Assembly: GCA_046296655.1 (NCBI GenBank)
Contig: JBKBLE010000005.1
Coordinates: forward strand, 28,841-92,840
Direction of reading: 5' to 3'
DNA length: 64,000 bases
From: Cloacibacterium sp046296655
GTDB lineage: Bacteria; Bacteroidota; Bacteroidia; Flavobacteriales; Weeksellaceae
The position numbers were made by a program, and so were the translations under genes. This document shows, piece by piece, positions 50,538-58,464 of the stretch. Position 1 is the stretch's first letter, and every line of letters starts with the position of its first letter. The notes beneath the pieces were generated by a model. The model worked only from the letters and a program-made list of their open reading frames with translations. It searched no databases and was not told the DNA's origin.

Positions 50538-50922
50538 TTTGTCATGCTGAAAGCATCTAGACAAAGTTATTCAAATAAATGATTCAAAAATTCTAAATTA
50601 GGATTTACATTCCTGATTAAATCTAATTTAACATTTCTGTTCATTAGTTTTATTTCTTTTTCTCTTTCAATTGCTTGTTGAATCCAACCGAATTTTTCGT
50701 AATAATTAAGAAATTCAACATTATATTTTGAAGTAAAGCTATTTGGATTTTTCTTTGTTTTATGTTCAAAAAGTCTTCGGTGAAGATTATTTGTTACTCC
50801 CGTGTAAAGAACGGTTCTCCTTTTGTTTGTTATAATATAAACATAGAATTTATAACTTCCTTCAGGATAATCTTCCATAGTGTTATTATTTATAATTGTT
50901 TAGATGCTTTCAGCATGACAAA
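50538..50922. mobile_element. GIY-YIG cassette bounded by 26-base inverted repeats
   Basis: The left end TTTGTCATGCTGAAAGCATC (then TAGACA, to 50563) and the right end TGTTTAGATGCTTTCAGCAT (then GACAAA, 50897-50922) are inverses at 25 of 26 positions. Each end has an internal small palindrome ATGCT/AGCAT. Between them is only one gene, with its stop 4 bases from the left end and its ATG 19 bases from the right end. The unit of 385 bases sits between hutG and hutI. No target-site duplication is obvious. Confidence 0.8.
50567..50878 (-). CDS. GIY-YIG nuclease-domain protein (UPF0213/YhbQ size class)
   Basis: A 103-residue single-domain protein. The two halves of the motif are YVYIIT (near residue 12) and LYTGVT (near 24), followed by the Arg in NLHRRLFEH and the catalytic Glu in AIEREKEIK. 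Small GIY-YIG proteins cleave structured DNA in SLX1-like or homing-type roles; the activity of this one is unknown. Its position inside matched inverted repeats suggests it acts on those repeats, which can form hairpins. Confidence 0.9.
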   Translation of the reverse strand: MEDYPEGSYKFYVYIITNKRRTVLYTGVTNNLHRRLFEHKTKKNPNSFTSKYNVEFLNYYEKFGWIQQAIEREKEIKLMNRNVKLDLIRNVNPNLEFLNHLFE

Positions 50923-50935
50923 ATAAGCGTTTTTT

Positions 50936-52183
50936 TTATTGATTACAATTAATTATTCTTCCATCAATATACACTTCACTTGCAGCCAAACTTCCTTGAT
51001 TGTATAAAATATTTTGGAAATTATCTGTTTCAAAAACCACAAAATCAGCTTTCATTCCCTTTTTCAGAATTCCTCTATCAGTTAAATTTAATGCTTTTGC
51101 CGCACGGAATGTAATTCCAGCCAAAACTTCGGCAGTGCTTAACTTCTGAAAAGTGGCTAAAATGGACGCTTGGGTAATGAGATTTCCCATCGGTGCTGAA
51201 CCGGGATTCCAATCACTTGCAATAGCAAGAATTCCGTTGTGGTCTAAAATTTTTCTCGCTGGGGTAAAAGGTTCTCCCAAACCTAAACTTGCACCAGGAA
51301 GTGCCACTGCAACGGTTTTTGAATTGGCCAAATATTCTATATCTTCATCAATTGTAGCTTCTAAATGGTCTGCTGAAACTGCGCCAACCTCAACTGCAAT
51401 TCTAGAACTTCCTGCGGTAAATTGGTCTGCGTGAACCGTAATTTCAAAGCCTAATGCTTTTGCTTTTTCTAAAAATTTTCGACTTTCTTCTGGTTGAAAT
51501 GCAGATTTTTCGATGAAAATATCTACTCTTTTCGCTAAATTTTCTTCTTTTACTTTTGGTAGAATTTCATCTACAATATATTGTAAGTATTCTTCATTAT
51601 TTCCTTCAAAATCTCTTGGTTTTAAATGTGCAGAAAGACAAGTTGGGACTAAAGTTGCTTTGGTTTTTGTTTGTGCTTGTTGAATCACACGAAGCATTTT
51701 CAGTTCACTTTCTACATTCAATCCGTAGCCAGATTTAATTTCGATGGTCGTAATTCCCAATGAAATTAATCGATTTATTCTTTCTAAAAGTGTTTCTAAG
51801 AGTTCTTTTTCGGAAGCATTTCTAGTATGCTGAACGCTGCTCCAAATTCCGCCTCCTTTTTCTGCGATTTCCAGATAAGTTTTCCCTGCATTTCGCATCG
51901 CAAAATCATTAGCTCTGTTTCCTCCAAAACAAATGTGAGTATGACAATCTATGAATGCGGGAAGAACAATCGAGTTGGAGAATTGGGGAGTTGTAGAATT
52001 AGACACTTCGACTCCGCTCAGTGTGACAAGCTCCTCAAAATCACCAACTTCCTCAATTAAGTTATCATTATTGATTAAAATTCCACCGTTTTCGATAATT
52101 TCTAATTGTTCATCAGAGATTTTCCCTCGAAGTGGAAGATTATTGAGGGTAAGAATTTGTTTGAAAGGACCGATTAGTTTCAT
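50936..52183 (-). CDS. hutI: Imidazolonepropionase, with a repeat-derived insertion
   Basis: Third enzyme of histidine breakdown, an amidohydrolase. Metal ligands and active-site motifs are FIDCHTHICFGG, EITVHADQF, VSADHLEA and IASDWNPGSAP. At 415 residues it is normal to slightly long. Residues about 52-66 (LVTLSGVEVSNSTTPQFSNS region) are encoded by dispersed repeat sequence, just before the first catalytic strand. The frame is kept and the site is outside the active core, so activity is probably retained. Confidence 0.94.
   Translation of the reverse strand: MKLIGPFKQILTLNNLPLRGKISDEQLEIIENGGILINNDNLIEEVGDFEELVTLSGVEVSNSTTPQFSNSIVLPAFIDCHTHICFGGNRANDFAMRNAGKTYLEIAEKGGGIWSSVQHTRNASEKELLETLLERINRLISLGITTIEIKSGYGLNVESELKMLRVIQQAQTKTKATLVPTCLSAHLKPRDFEGNNEEYLQYIVDEILPKVKEENLAKRVDIFIEKSAFQPEESRKFLEKAKALGFEITVHADQFTAGSSRIAVEVGAVSADHLEATIDEDIEYLANSKTVAVALPGASLGLGEPFTPARKILDHNGILAIASDWNPGSAPMGNLITQASILATFQKLSTAEVLAGITFRAAKALNLTDRGILKKGMKADFVVFETDNFQNILYNQGSLAASEVYIDGRIINCNQ
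51973..52040. repeat. Compound repeat inside hutI
   Basis: Degenerate GTTGGAGAATTGGGGAGTTG units (51974-51993) run into the same 23-base element as in cysS (52006-52028, CTTCGACTCCGCTCAGTG then TGACA). The reading frame passes through without a stop. Confidence 0.8.
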
Positions 52184-52190
52184 GTGATTG

Positions 52191-52691
52191 AGGTAAAGGT
52201 TAAGGCAAAGGTAAATATTGAGGTTTAGAAGTTTTAATCACGATTGAGATAATTGATTATTTTATTGAGTTCATAGATTACTATATCTAATTCTTCAATT
52301 AATTTTTTTGCGTTTTTCGTCTGTAAAATATTGAACTTTATTTCCATAAATTAAATGATTTTTTGTTTCAAAAGCTTCGCTCCTGCTAATATCGTAAACT
52401 CTACTTTTATCTTTGTTACTTCTTCTTCCAAATGCTTCTGCTATGTTTGCCGAAATGCTTTCTGCTGAACGTCTCAACTGCGAAGTTAATCCGTAATCTT
52501 CTTTTCTTGGCAATCTCTCCGAAAGGAAAAAACACTCTACGGCTATTTCCATCGCTTTTTGCCAAACTGGCATTTCAGTAAAATCCTTAAACATTTTTTA
52601 GAATTTTTATTTTAACAAAAATAGAATTAATTTATTTCAACAACAAAATTATTAACATTCTCAAACTTTACCTTTGCCTTTGCCTTTACCT
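52191..52691. mobile_element. Second four-helix-bundle cassette bounded by 25-base inverted repeats
   Basis: The left end AGGTAAAGGTTAAGGCAAAG (then GTAAA, to 52215) starts seven bases upstream of the hutI ATG. The right end TTTACCTTTGCCTTTGCCTT (then TACCT, 52667-52691) inverts it at 23 of 25 positions. The right end also overlaps the ruvB promoter. The only gene inside is the four-helix-bundle gene. The repeat is built of short units AAAGG(T/C)A, unlike the ends around the first four-helix-bundle gene. Confidence 0.75.
52234..52594 (-). pseudogene. Four-helix-bundle protein, frameshifted near its C-terminus
   Basis: Starts MFKDFTEMPVWQKAMEIAVE with the family core YGLTSQLRRSAESISANIAE and FETKNHLIYGNKVQYF. 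The first frame ends early at 52295 (DEKRKKIN). Removing one A from the A7 run at 52303-52309 restores the usual C-terminal helix, LIEELDIVIYELNKIINYL, ending at 52234, for a total of 119 residues, exactly the normal size. It is therefore a one-base insertion, which may be real, a sequencing error or a slippage site. Confidence 0.88.
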
Positions 52692-52708
52692 AAAATTTAT
52701 TACCTTTG
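52680..52708 (+). promoter_or_regulatory. ruvB promoter, partly within the cassette end
   Basis: TTG (52680-52682) and TACCTTTG (52701-52708) are separated by 18 bases. The TTG lies inside the right inverted repeat of the cassette, so the repeat supplies the -33 element. The leader to ruvB is about 15 bases. Confidence 0.65.
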
Positions 52709-52730
52709 AACATAACAAGTACTATTACTG

Positions 52731-53753
52731 ATGCCAGATTTTTTACACGCAGATAAAGAAAATTTCTCTGATGAGGAATTAATGCAGGAAGAACAGATTC
52801 GTCCACAAAGTTTTAAGGATTTTGCGGGACAAAGAAAAACGTTGGATAATTTAGAGGTTTTCGTGGCGGCTGCTAAAAATAGAGGTAGCGCTTTAGACCA
52901 CGTACTTTTACACGGGCCTCCAGGTTTGGGGAAAACTACTTTGGCGCATATTATTGCCAATGAACTGGGCGTAAATTGTAAAATTACTTCGGGACCAGTT
53001 TTAGATAAACCAGGGAGTTTGGCTGGACTTTTAACGAATTTGGAAGAAAACGATGTGCTTTTCATTGATGAAATTCACCGACTTTCGCCAGTGGTGGAAG
53101 AATATTTGTATTCTGCAATGGAAGATTATAAAATCGACATTATGCTGGAAACTGGTCCTAATGCACGTTCTGTACAAATTGGCTTGAATCCTTTCACTTT
53201 AGTTGGCGCAACTACTCGTTCTGGAATGCTTACCAAACCAATGCTAGCAAGATTCGGGATTCAATCTCGATTAGAATATTATACAGTAGAACTTTTGGGA
53301 ATGATTATCGAGAGAAGTGCAAGAGTTTTGGGCGTTCCTATTTATGAAGATGCTGCATTGGAAATTGCAAGAAGAAGCCGTGGAACACCGAGAATTGCCA
53401 ATGCATTGTTACGCAGAGTTCGAGATTTTGCAGAAATTAAAGGAAACGGCGAAATTGAAATTGAGATTACCAAGTTTGCACTTAATTCTCTGAATGTAGA
53501 TGAATATGGATTGGATGATATGGACAATAAAATTATGCGCGTAATGATAGAAAATTTCAAAGGGAAACCAGTTGGGATTTCTGCTTTGGCCACTTCTATT
53601 GGCGAAAATCCTGAAACTTTGGAAGAAGTTTACGAACCGTTTTTGATTCAGGAAGGATTTATCATCAGAACTCCAAGAGGAAGAGAAGTAACGGAAAAAG
53701 CTTATAAACATTTGGGAATTTCGAGGCCGAAAAACCCGGGAGAACTTTTTTAG
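52731..53753 (+). CDS. ruvB: Holliday junction branch migration helicase RuvB
   Basis: A AAA+ motor that drives RuvA-bound Holliday junctions. Walker A is GPPGLGKTTLA near residue 63, Walker B is LFIDEIHRL, and sensor 1 is VGATTRSGML. The C-terminal winged-helix domain ends FIIRTPRGREVTEKAYKHLG. The length of 340 is normal. It is monocistronic here. Degenerate GGCAAAG/TTAGGTTAAG units follow the stop. Confidence 0.97.
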   Translation: MPDFLHADKENFSDEELMQEEQIRPQSFKDFAGQRKTLDNLEVFVAAAKNRGSALDHVLLHGPPGLGKTTLAHIIANELGVNCKITSGPVLDKPGSLAGLLTNLEENDVLFIDEIHRLSPVVEEYLYSAMEDYKIDIMLETGPNARSVQIGLNPFTLVGATTRSGMLTKPMLARFGIQSRLEYYTVELLGMIIERSARVLGVPIYEDAALEIARRSRGTPRIANALLRRVRDFAEIKGNGEIEIEITKFALNSLNVDEYGLDDMDNKIMRVMIENFKGKPVGISALATSIGENPETLEEVYEPFLIQEGFIIRTPRGREVTEKAYKHLGISRPKNPGELF

Positions 53754-53836
53754 GTTGAGGCAAAGAATTAGGTTAAGAAAATGAAAATTATAAACTATCA
53801 GAAAATTAATTAAATTACCACAAAATCACACTTTAC

Positions 53837-54703
53837 ATGAAACTTTATCCTATACAATGCGGAAATTTTAAATTAGACGGCGGTGCTATGTTTGGTGTCG
53901 TCCCGAAATCTCTTTGGGAACGTACTAATCCTGCGGATTCTAAAAATTTAATCGAACTCGGGACTCGTTCTCTTTTGATGGAAGATGGCAAAAAACTCAT
54001 CTTAATAGACTGTGGATTAGGAAATAAGCAAGATGAGAAGTTTTTCGGACATTATTCGCTTTATGGAGACGAATCATTAGACAAAAATTTAAAAAAATTC
54101 GGGTTTGTAAGAGAAGATATTACCGATGTTTTTTTGACGCACCTTCACTTCGACCATTGTGGTGGCGCCATTGAATGGAATGATGACAAAACAGGTTACA
54201 GACCTGCTTTTAAAAACGCACAGTTTTGGACTAATGAAAATCATTGGCAATGGGCAACTGAACCCAATCCTCGTGAAAAAGCAAGTTTCTTGAAGGAAAA
54301 CATTTTACCAATGCAAGAAAGCGGACAATTGCAATTTCTGCCTACTCCAAAAACGGGAAATTATGGTTTTGCACCTGATTTGAAAATGGACGTGATCTTT
54401 GTAGACGGTCACACCGAAAAACAAATGCTTCCTGTAATTCAATATCAAGAAAAAACGATTGTTTTTGCAGCAGATCTCATTCCAACAGCGGGTCACATTC
54501 CGCAAGTTTACGTGATGGGATATGACACGAGACCACTTCTTACCATGGAAGAAAAAGGAAAATTTCTGAAACAATGTGTAGAGAATGAATACTTACTGTT
54601 CTTCGAACACGATGCTCATCATGAATTGGCAAGTCTGAAAATGACTGAAAAAGGCGTGAAGCTAGATGAAACGTTCAGTTTTAACGAAGTTTTTGGGTAT
54701 TAA
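53837..54703 (+). CDS. MBL-fold metallohydrolase
   Basis: A 288-residue metallo-beta-lactamase-fold enzyme. The zinc motif is FLTHLHFDHCGGAIEW near residue 96-110, with further ligands in VDGHTEKQM and FAADLIPTAGHIP and a late His in EHDAHHEL. This group includes quorum-quenching lactonase-like and general hydrolases; the substrate cannot be told. The start is MKLYPIQCGNFKLDGGAMFG. A repeat begins six bases after the stop. Confidence 0.88.
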   Translation: MKLYPIQCGNFKLDGGAMFGVVPKSLWERTNPADSKNLIELGTRSLLMEDGKKLILIDCGLGNKQDEKFFGHYSLYGDESLDKNLKKFGFVREDITDVFLTHLHFDHCGGAIEWNDDKTGYRPAFKNAQFWTNENHWQWATEPNPREKASFLKENILPMQESGQLQFLPTPKTGNYGFAPDLKMDVIFVDGHTEKQMLPVIQYQEKTIVFAADLIPTAGHIPQVYVMGYDTRPLLTMEEKGKFLKQCVENEYLLFFEHDAHHELASLKMTEKGVKLDETFSFNEVFGY

Positions 54704-54709
54704 TTTGCG

Positions 54710-54739
54710 GGAAGTTAGAAGATGGAAGCTGGAAGTTTA
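54710..54739. repeat. Solo GGAAG-type repeat covering the coaE start codon
   Basis: GGAAGTTAGAAGATGGAAGC then TGGAAGTTT. The ATG inside AGATGGAAG (54722) is the only start codon available to coaE. Confidence 0.8.
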
Positions 54740-55342
54740 CATACTGGAAAAAAAATCATCGGAATTACGGGGGGAATTGGAAGTGGAAAATCTACGGTTT
54801 CTAAATTTATAGAAGAATTGGGATTTCCTGTGTATGATTCTGATTTTTGGGCAAAAGAATTGGTGAATATAGACGAAAATCTAAAGTCTAGAATTATAGA
54901 ACTTCTTGGCGAAGAATCTTATGATGAAAACGGAAAATACAACCGGAAATTTGTTGCAGAAAAGGTTTTCGAAAATCAGGAATTGCTTTTACAACTCAAC
55001 CAAATTATTCATCCTGCGGTGAAAATTCATTTTGAGAATTGGGTAAATGCTCAAAACGCTGAATTTGTTTTCAAAGAAACGGCTTTGCTTTTTGAATTAA
55101 AATTGAATGAAAGTTGCTACCAATCTATTTTGGTTACCGCTGATGAAAACATCAGGATAAAAAGAGTGATGGATAGAGATGGCAGAACATACCGAGAAGT
55201 AAAAGAAATCATCGATAAACAAATGCCCGAAGTTGACAAAGTGAAATTAGCTGATTTTGTGATTCAAAATAATACTGATTTAGACACTTTAAAGGAATTT
55301 ACTCATCAAGTTATAGACGAGTTGCAACGAATGGATTTGTAA
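54722..55342 (+). CDS. coaE: Dephospho-CoA kinase, start codon supplied by a repeat
   Basis: Last step of CoA synthesis. The P-loop is GITGGIGSGKSTVSKF, followed by FPVYDSDFWAKELV and the lid segment KRVMDRDGRTYREV. The family normally starts at MKKIIGxTGG; here the frame enters with MEAGSLHTGKKIIGITGG, where the first nine residues come from the GGAAG repeat. No other ATG lies between the repeat and the P-loop, so either this extended protein is made or initiation uses a non-standard codon. A total of 206 residues is near normal. Confidence 0.92.
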   Translation: MEAGSLHTGKKIIGITGGIGSGKSTVSKFIEELGFPVYDSDFWAKELVNIDENLKSRIIELLGEESYDENGKYNRKFVAEKVFENQELLLQLNQIIHPAVKIHFENWVNAQNAEFVFKETALLFELKLNESCYQSILVTADENIRIKRVMDRDGRTYREVKEIIDKQMPEVDKVKLADFVIQNNTDLDTLKEFTHQVIDELQRMDL

Positions 55343-55361
55343 ATTCTAATTTTAAAAAAAA

Positions 55362-55391
55362 AGAAAACCTTGAGATGAACTCAAGGTTTTC
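55362..55391. terminator. Bidirectional terminator between coaE and the secreted protease
   Basis: AGAAAACCTTGA and TCAAGGTTTTCT pair perfectly around a six- or seven-base loop with A/T runs on both sides. Confidence 0.9.
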
Positions 55392-55410
55392 TTTTTTATA
55401 TCATCTAAGA

Positions 55411-58332
55411 TTATTTTTTGATGAATTTCATTTTAGAAGTTGCACCTTTTTCAGAAACTTCTATGAAATAAACTCCTTTTGCAAGAGTAGCTACATTGAC
55501 TTTATTATTGGTCACTTTTCCTTTTGAAATAAACTGACCTGCAACGTTATAGATGGTAAAAGTAGCATTATTAGATACTTTTGTAATATTTAAAACATCT
55601 ACCGCTGGATTAGGAAAAATCTGAATATTGTTTTCAGAAAATTCGCTAGTGGCTAAATTAGATGTAATGTTTACTTTATAATCTTCTACTTCGCCATAAC
55701 GCACTTCACCACAAGCAGAATTTGGAGAAGCAATATCTGTCATTAAAACTCTAAGTCTAGTATTTCCTAAGACAGCATCAGAAGGAACGGTAAATATTAC
55801 AGAAACAGGTGTCTGCTGATTAAGAGCAGTTCCCATAATTTTTTCTGTAGTATCAAAAACACCATTTTGATTGAAATCAATCCAAGCGGTTACAGATTCA
55901 TCATACTTATCATTAGGATCTGTCCAAGCTTTGGTAACCGAAAGTGTGTTATTTGCAGAGCCTTTAACCAAGGTGATTAATCTAGAAGGGTCTGAAGTGT
56001 AGTCTGTATAGAAACTTTCGAAAGAATTGCTAGACATGGTACCAAGTGTAACATTTGCAATATATTCGTATGAATTATCTAAAGACTTTAAAGTACAATA
56101 TGTTAGCGTAGAAAAATTATTAGAGGTGCTATAAGTTCCTGTTACGCCAGAGCAAACTGCTGCAACTTGAACTTCATAAGATGTGTCAATCGTTAATCCA
56201 CTAATCGTATAAGAAGTACTAGAAGTAGTAACGGTAGTCCAATTTGTATCTCCTATTTTTCTGTATCTTAAAGAGTAAGTAGCATTAAGAATTGCTCCCC
56301 AAGAAACTTGAGCAGAATTAGTAGTAATACTAGAAACGGAAATATTAGAAGGTGCTGTACCATTACATATACTAGCTTGAGTTACTGTAACATTTTTGAT
56401 GGCATAGAACACATTACCAATTGCAGAAACTCTAATTTTAAGATTAGCATTTGTAGCAAAAGATGAAAAATCTAAAATTTCGGAACCGTCATTAGGAGTA
56501 GAATTAGAAATCACCGTCCAAGTTGAACCATCATTGGTTGTATAATCTATTTTAACGTTCGTTACATTATATGGAGCGGCGTTTGTATTTGCAACATCCC
56601 AAGTAAAAGGAATATTTGCATTATTATACACTATAGAAGAGTTAATAGCAAATGGACCATCATTCCCTACAGTAATTTGTTGATTGGCAGTTTGAGTTTG
56701 TACACCTGCTGCATTATTATCTCTTACAGTAACTTTAAAGTTAGAAACTCTTGCTACAGTAGAAACAGCTTCCCAATCACTTAAATTTTTAAGATTACCC
56801 GCCAAAACGGTAGATAATTTAGGGAAATAACGTGTAGGATTACTCGTTCCTGTTAATGATCTAAAACTTGCTCCGGAAGTTGTATTTCCAAGATTTGCAT
56901 TTGATATTCTTACACTAGCATCGTCTGCTTGTTCCCATGTATATGTTAAAGCATCTCCTTCTGGATCTGTAGCAGAAGCAGTTAAAACAAATGCTGTACT
57001 CTTCGGAATGGTATAATTTGGTAGTGCAGCTATTGTAGGAGGATTATTAGCTATAGCCGTTTCTACATCACATGTTGTAGAGATTAGATTAGATTGAATT
57101 TGATTGATAGATGCAAAATGGAAGTAAGGGTCTGAGTTTGACTGAACATCTGTAGTTGCTCCTGTAATTCCTGCATATCCCATGATTGTACTTCCAGAAC
57201 CAGGCTCCATATTAACGCCCGTTCCTTCTAAACCATGAGAAAATGTATGATTTGCTCCTAATTGATGCCCTAATTCGTGAGTTACATAATCTATATCAAA
57301 AGTATCTCCACTAGGAACTCCATCTGCTGGAGCAGTATATCCGCTACCTTTATATGCAACAGGAGAACCGGATGAATCTAAAGTAGTATCATTACTACAA
57401 ACACAACCAATACATCCTGCATTACCACCACCTCCGGTTGCGCCAAATAAATGACCTATGTCGAAATTAGCATCTCCTACAACCGTTCTTAAAGTATTCA
57501 TCAACTGTGCATTCCAATCATCCATAAAGTCAGAATCAGAATATGGATCTGTAGATGCATTGGTATAAATAATAGTTGTGTTATTTACTAAATTTAAGTG
57601 AACTGCTAAATCTTTTTCCATTACTCCGTTTACACGTGTAAGTGTTGCATTAATAGCAGTTAATGCACCTGAAACTGTACCTCCAAAATAAGCGGTATAT
57701 TCTCCAGTAACAGAAAGTGCTAGTCTTAAAGTTCTGTATTTTTTATCAGAAGATTGGATTCTATAATCTAACGAGTTTACTTTTTTATTTCCTGCCGAAA
57801 CTAAAGTGTTAATTTCCTTTCTTTTTTCAATAGATTCAGATGTTTTACAGAAAAAACCAGTCTCGCTCTTTTTAGACTTTTTAAATAACGCATATACATT
57901 TTTATCTGTATTTGCTGGCTCTATAAATTCGTAAACACCATCTTTAATAATCATAGACTGAAAATCATTTGGAGCAGTACTGAATCGAATGGTTTTACTA
58001 GGATCATCTATTCCTACTCCTATGTAAGAACCCAGTTTGTATTGAGTTGCTAATTCTGCATCCATCACGGGAAAACTTCTCACAGAAAACCTTTCTAATT
58101 TTCCATCAGATGTTGGGATTTTTACAATTTTATCTTTTCTTGATTTATCATTAATACTTGGCGTATCGTTTAGATATAAGTTCAATTGATTTATATCTAA
58201 TTTGTAAAATTTTGATTTAGAACTTAATTTTCGAGCTGAAACCCCAGAAAAATTAGATTCTTGCCAATAGTCTTGTGCATTGAAATTAGAAATCACTAAA
58301 AGCAAAAACACAAATAGTAAAAGTTTTCTCAT
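55411..58332 (-). CDS. Secreted reprolysin-like (M12) metalloprotease with FnIII, GEVED and type IX sorting domains
   Basis: 973 residues. Order: signal peptide (about 1-19), propeptide to about 200, zinc protease domain with VTHELGHQLGANHTF (HExxHxxGxxH near residue 350), an Ig/cadherin-like stretch (about 430-640), a fibronectin III domain (about 660-745, APSNISVSSITTNSAQVSW), a GEVED domain (about 800-885, YGEVEDYKV), and a C-terminal sorting domain (IQIFPNPAVDVLNI to FIKK). The last domain directs export by the type IX system, so the enzyme is secreted or surface-bound. A terminator follows. Confidence 0.92.
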   Translation of the reverse strand: MRKLLLFVFLLLVISNFNAQDYWQESNFSGVSARKLSSKSKFYKLDINQLNLYLNDTPSINDKSRKDKIVKIPTSDGKLERFSVRSFPVMDAELATQYKLGSYIGVGIDDPSKTIRFSTAPNDFQSMIIKDGVYEFIEPANTDKNVYALFKKSKKSETGFFCKTSESIEKRKEINTLVSAGNKKVNSLDYRIQSSDKKYRTLRLALSVTGEYTAYFGGTVSGALTAINATLTRVNGVMEKDLAVHLNLVNNTTIIYTNASTDPYSDSDFMDDWNAQLMNTLRTVVGDANFDIGHLFGATGGGGNAGCIGCVCSNDTTLDSSGSPVAYKGSGYTAPADGVPSGDTFDIDYVTHELGHQLGANHTFSHGLEGTGVNMEPGSGSTIMGYAGITGATTDVQSNSDPYFHFASINQIQSNLISTTCDVETAIANNPPTIAALPNYTIPKSTAFVLTASATDPEGDALTYTWEQADDASVRISNANLGNTTSGASFRSLTGTSNPTRYFPKLSTVLAGNLKNLSDWEAVSTVARVSNFKVTVRDNNAAGVQTQTANQQITVGNDGPFAINSSIVYNNANIPFTWDVANTNAAPYNVTNVKIDYTTNDGSTWTVISNSTPNDGSEILDFSSFATNANLKIRVSAIGNVFYAIKNVTVTQASICNGTAPSNISVSSITTNSAQVSWGAILNATYSLRYRKIGDTNWTTVTTSSTSYTISGLTIDTSYEVQVAAVCSGVTGTYSTSNNFSTLTYCTLKSLDNSYEYIANVTLGTMSSNSFESFYTDYTSDPSRLITLVKGSANNTLSVTKAWTDPNDKYDESVTAWIDFNQNGVFDTTEKIMGTALNQQTPVSVIFTVPSDAVLGNTRLRVLMTDIASPNSACGEVRYGEVEDYKVNITSNLATSEFSENNIQIFPNPAVDVLNITKVSNNATFTIYNVAGQFISKGKVTNNKVNVATLAKGVYFIEVSEKGATSKMKFIKK

Positions 58333-58464
58333 CTACATCTGATTTTAAATTATACATTGATTTTTAGAATCTCCAAAGTTATAGAGTTTCTCTTAATTAT
58401 TAAAATAAAAATGAATTTATTTTTATGAAAAACAAATAGATTTCTAAAATTTCATTTAAATTCT

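Noticed and set aside
34021..52183. hutH, hutG and hutI as one hut operon
   Set aside because: hutH is 15 kb away from hutG and hutI with many unrelated genes between; only hutI and hutG are neighbours, and a cassette separates them.
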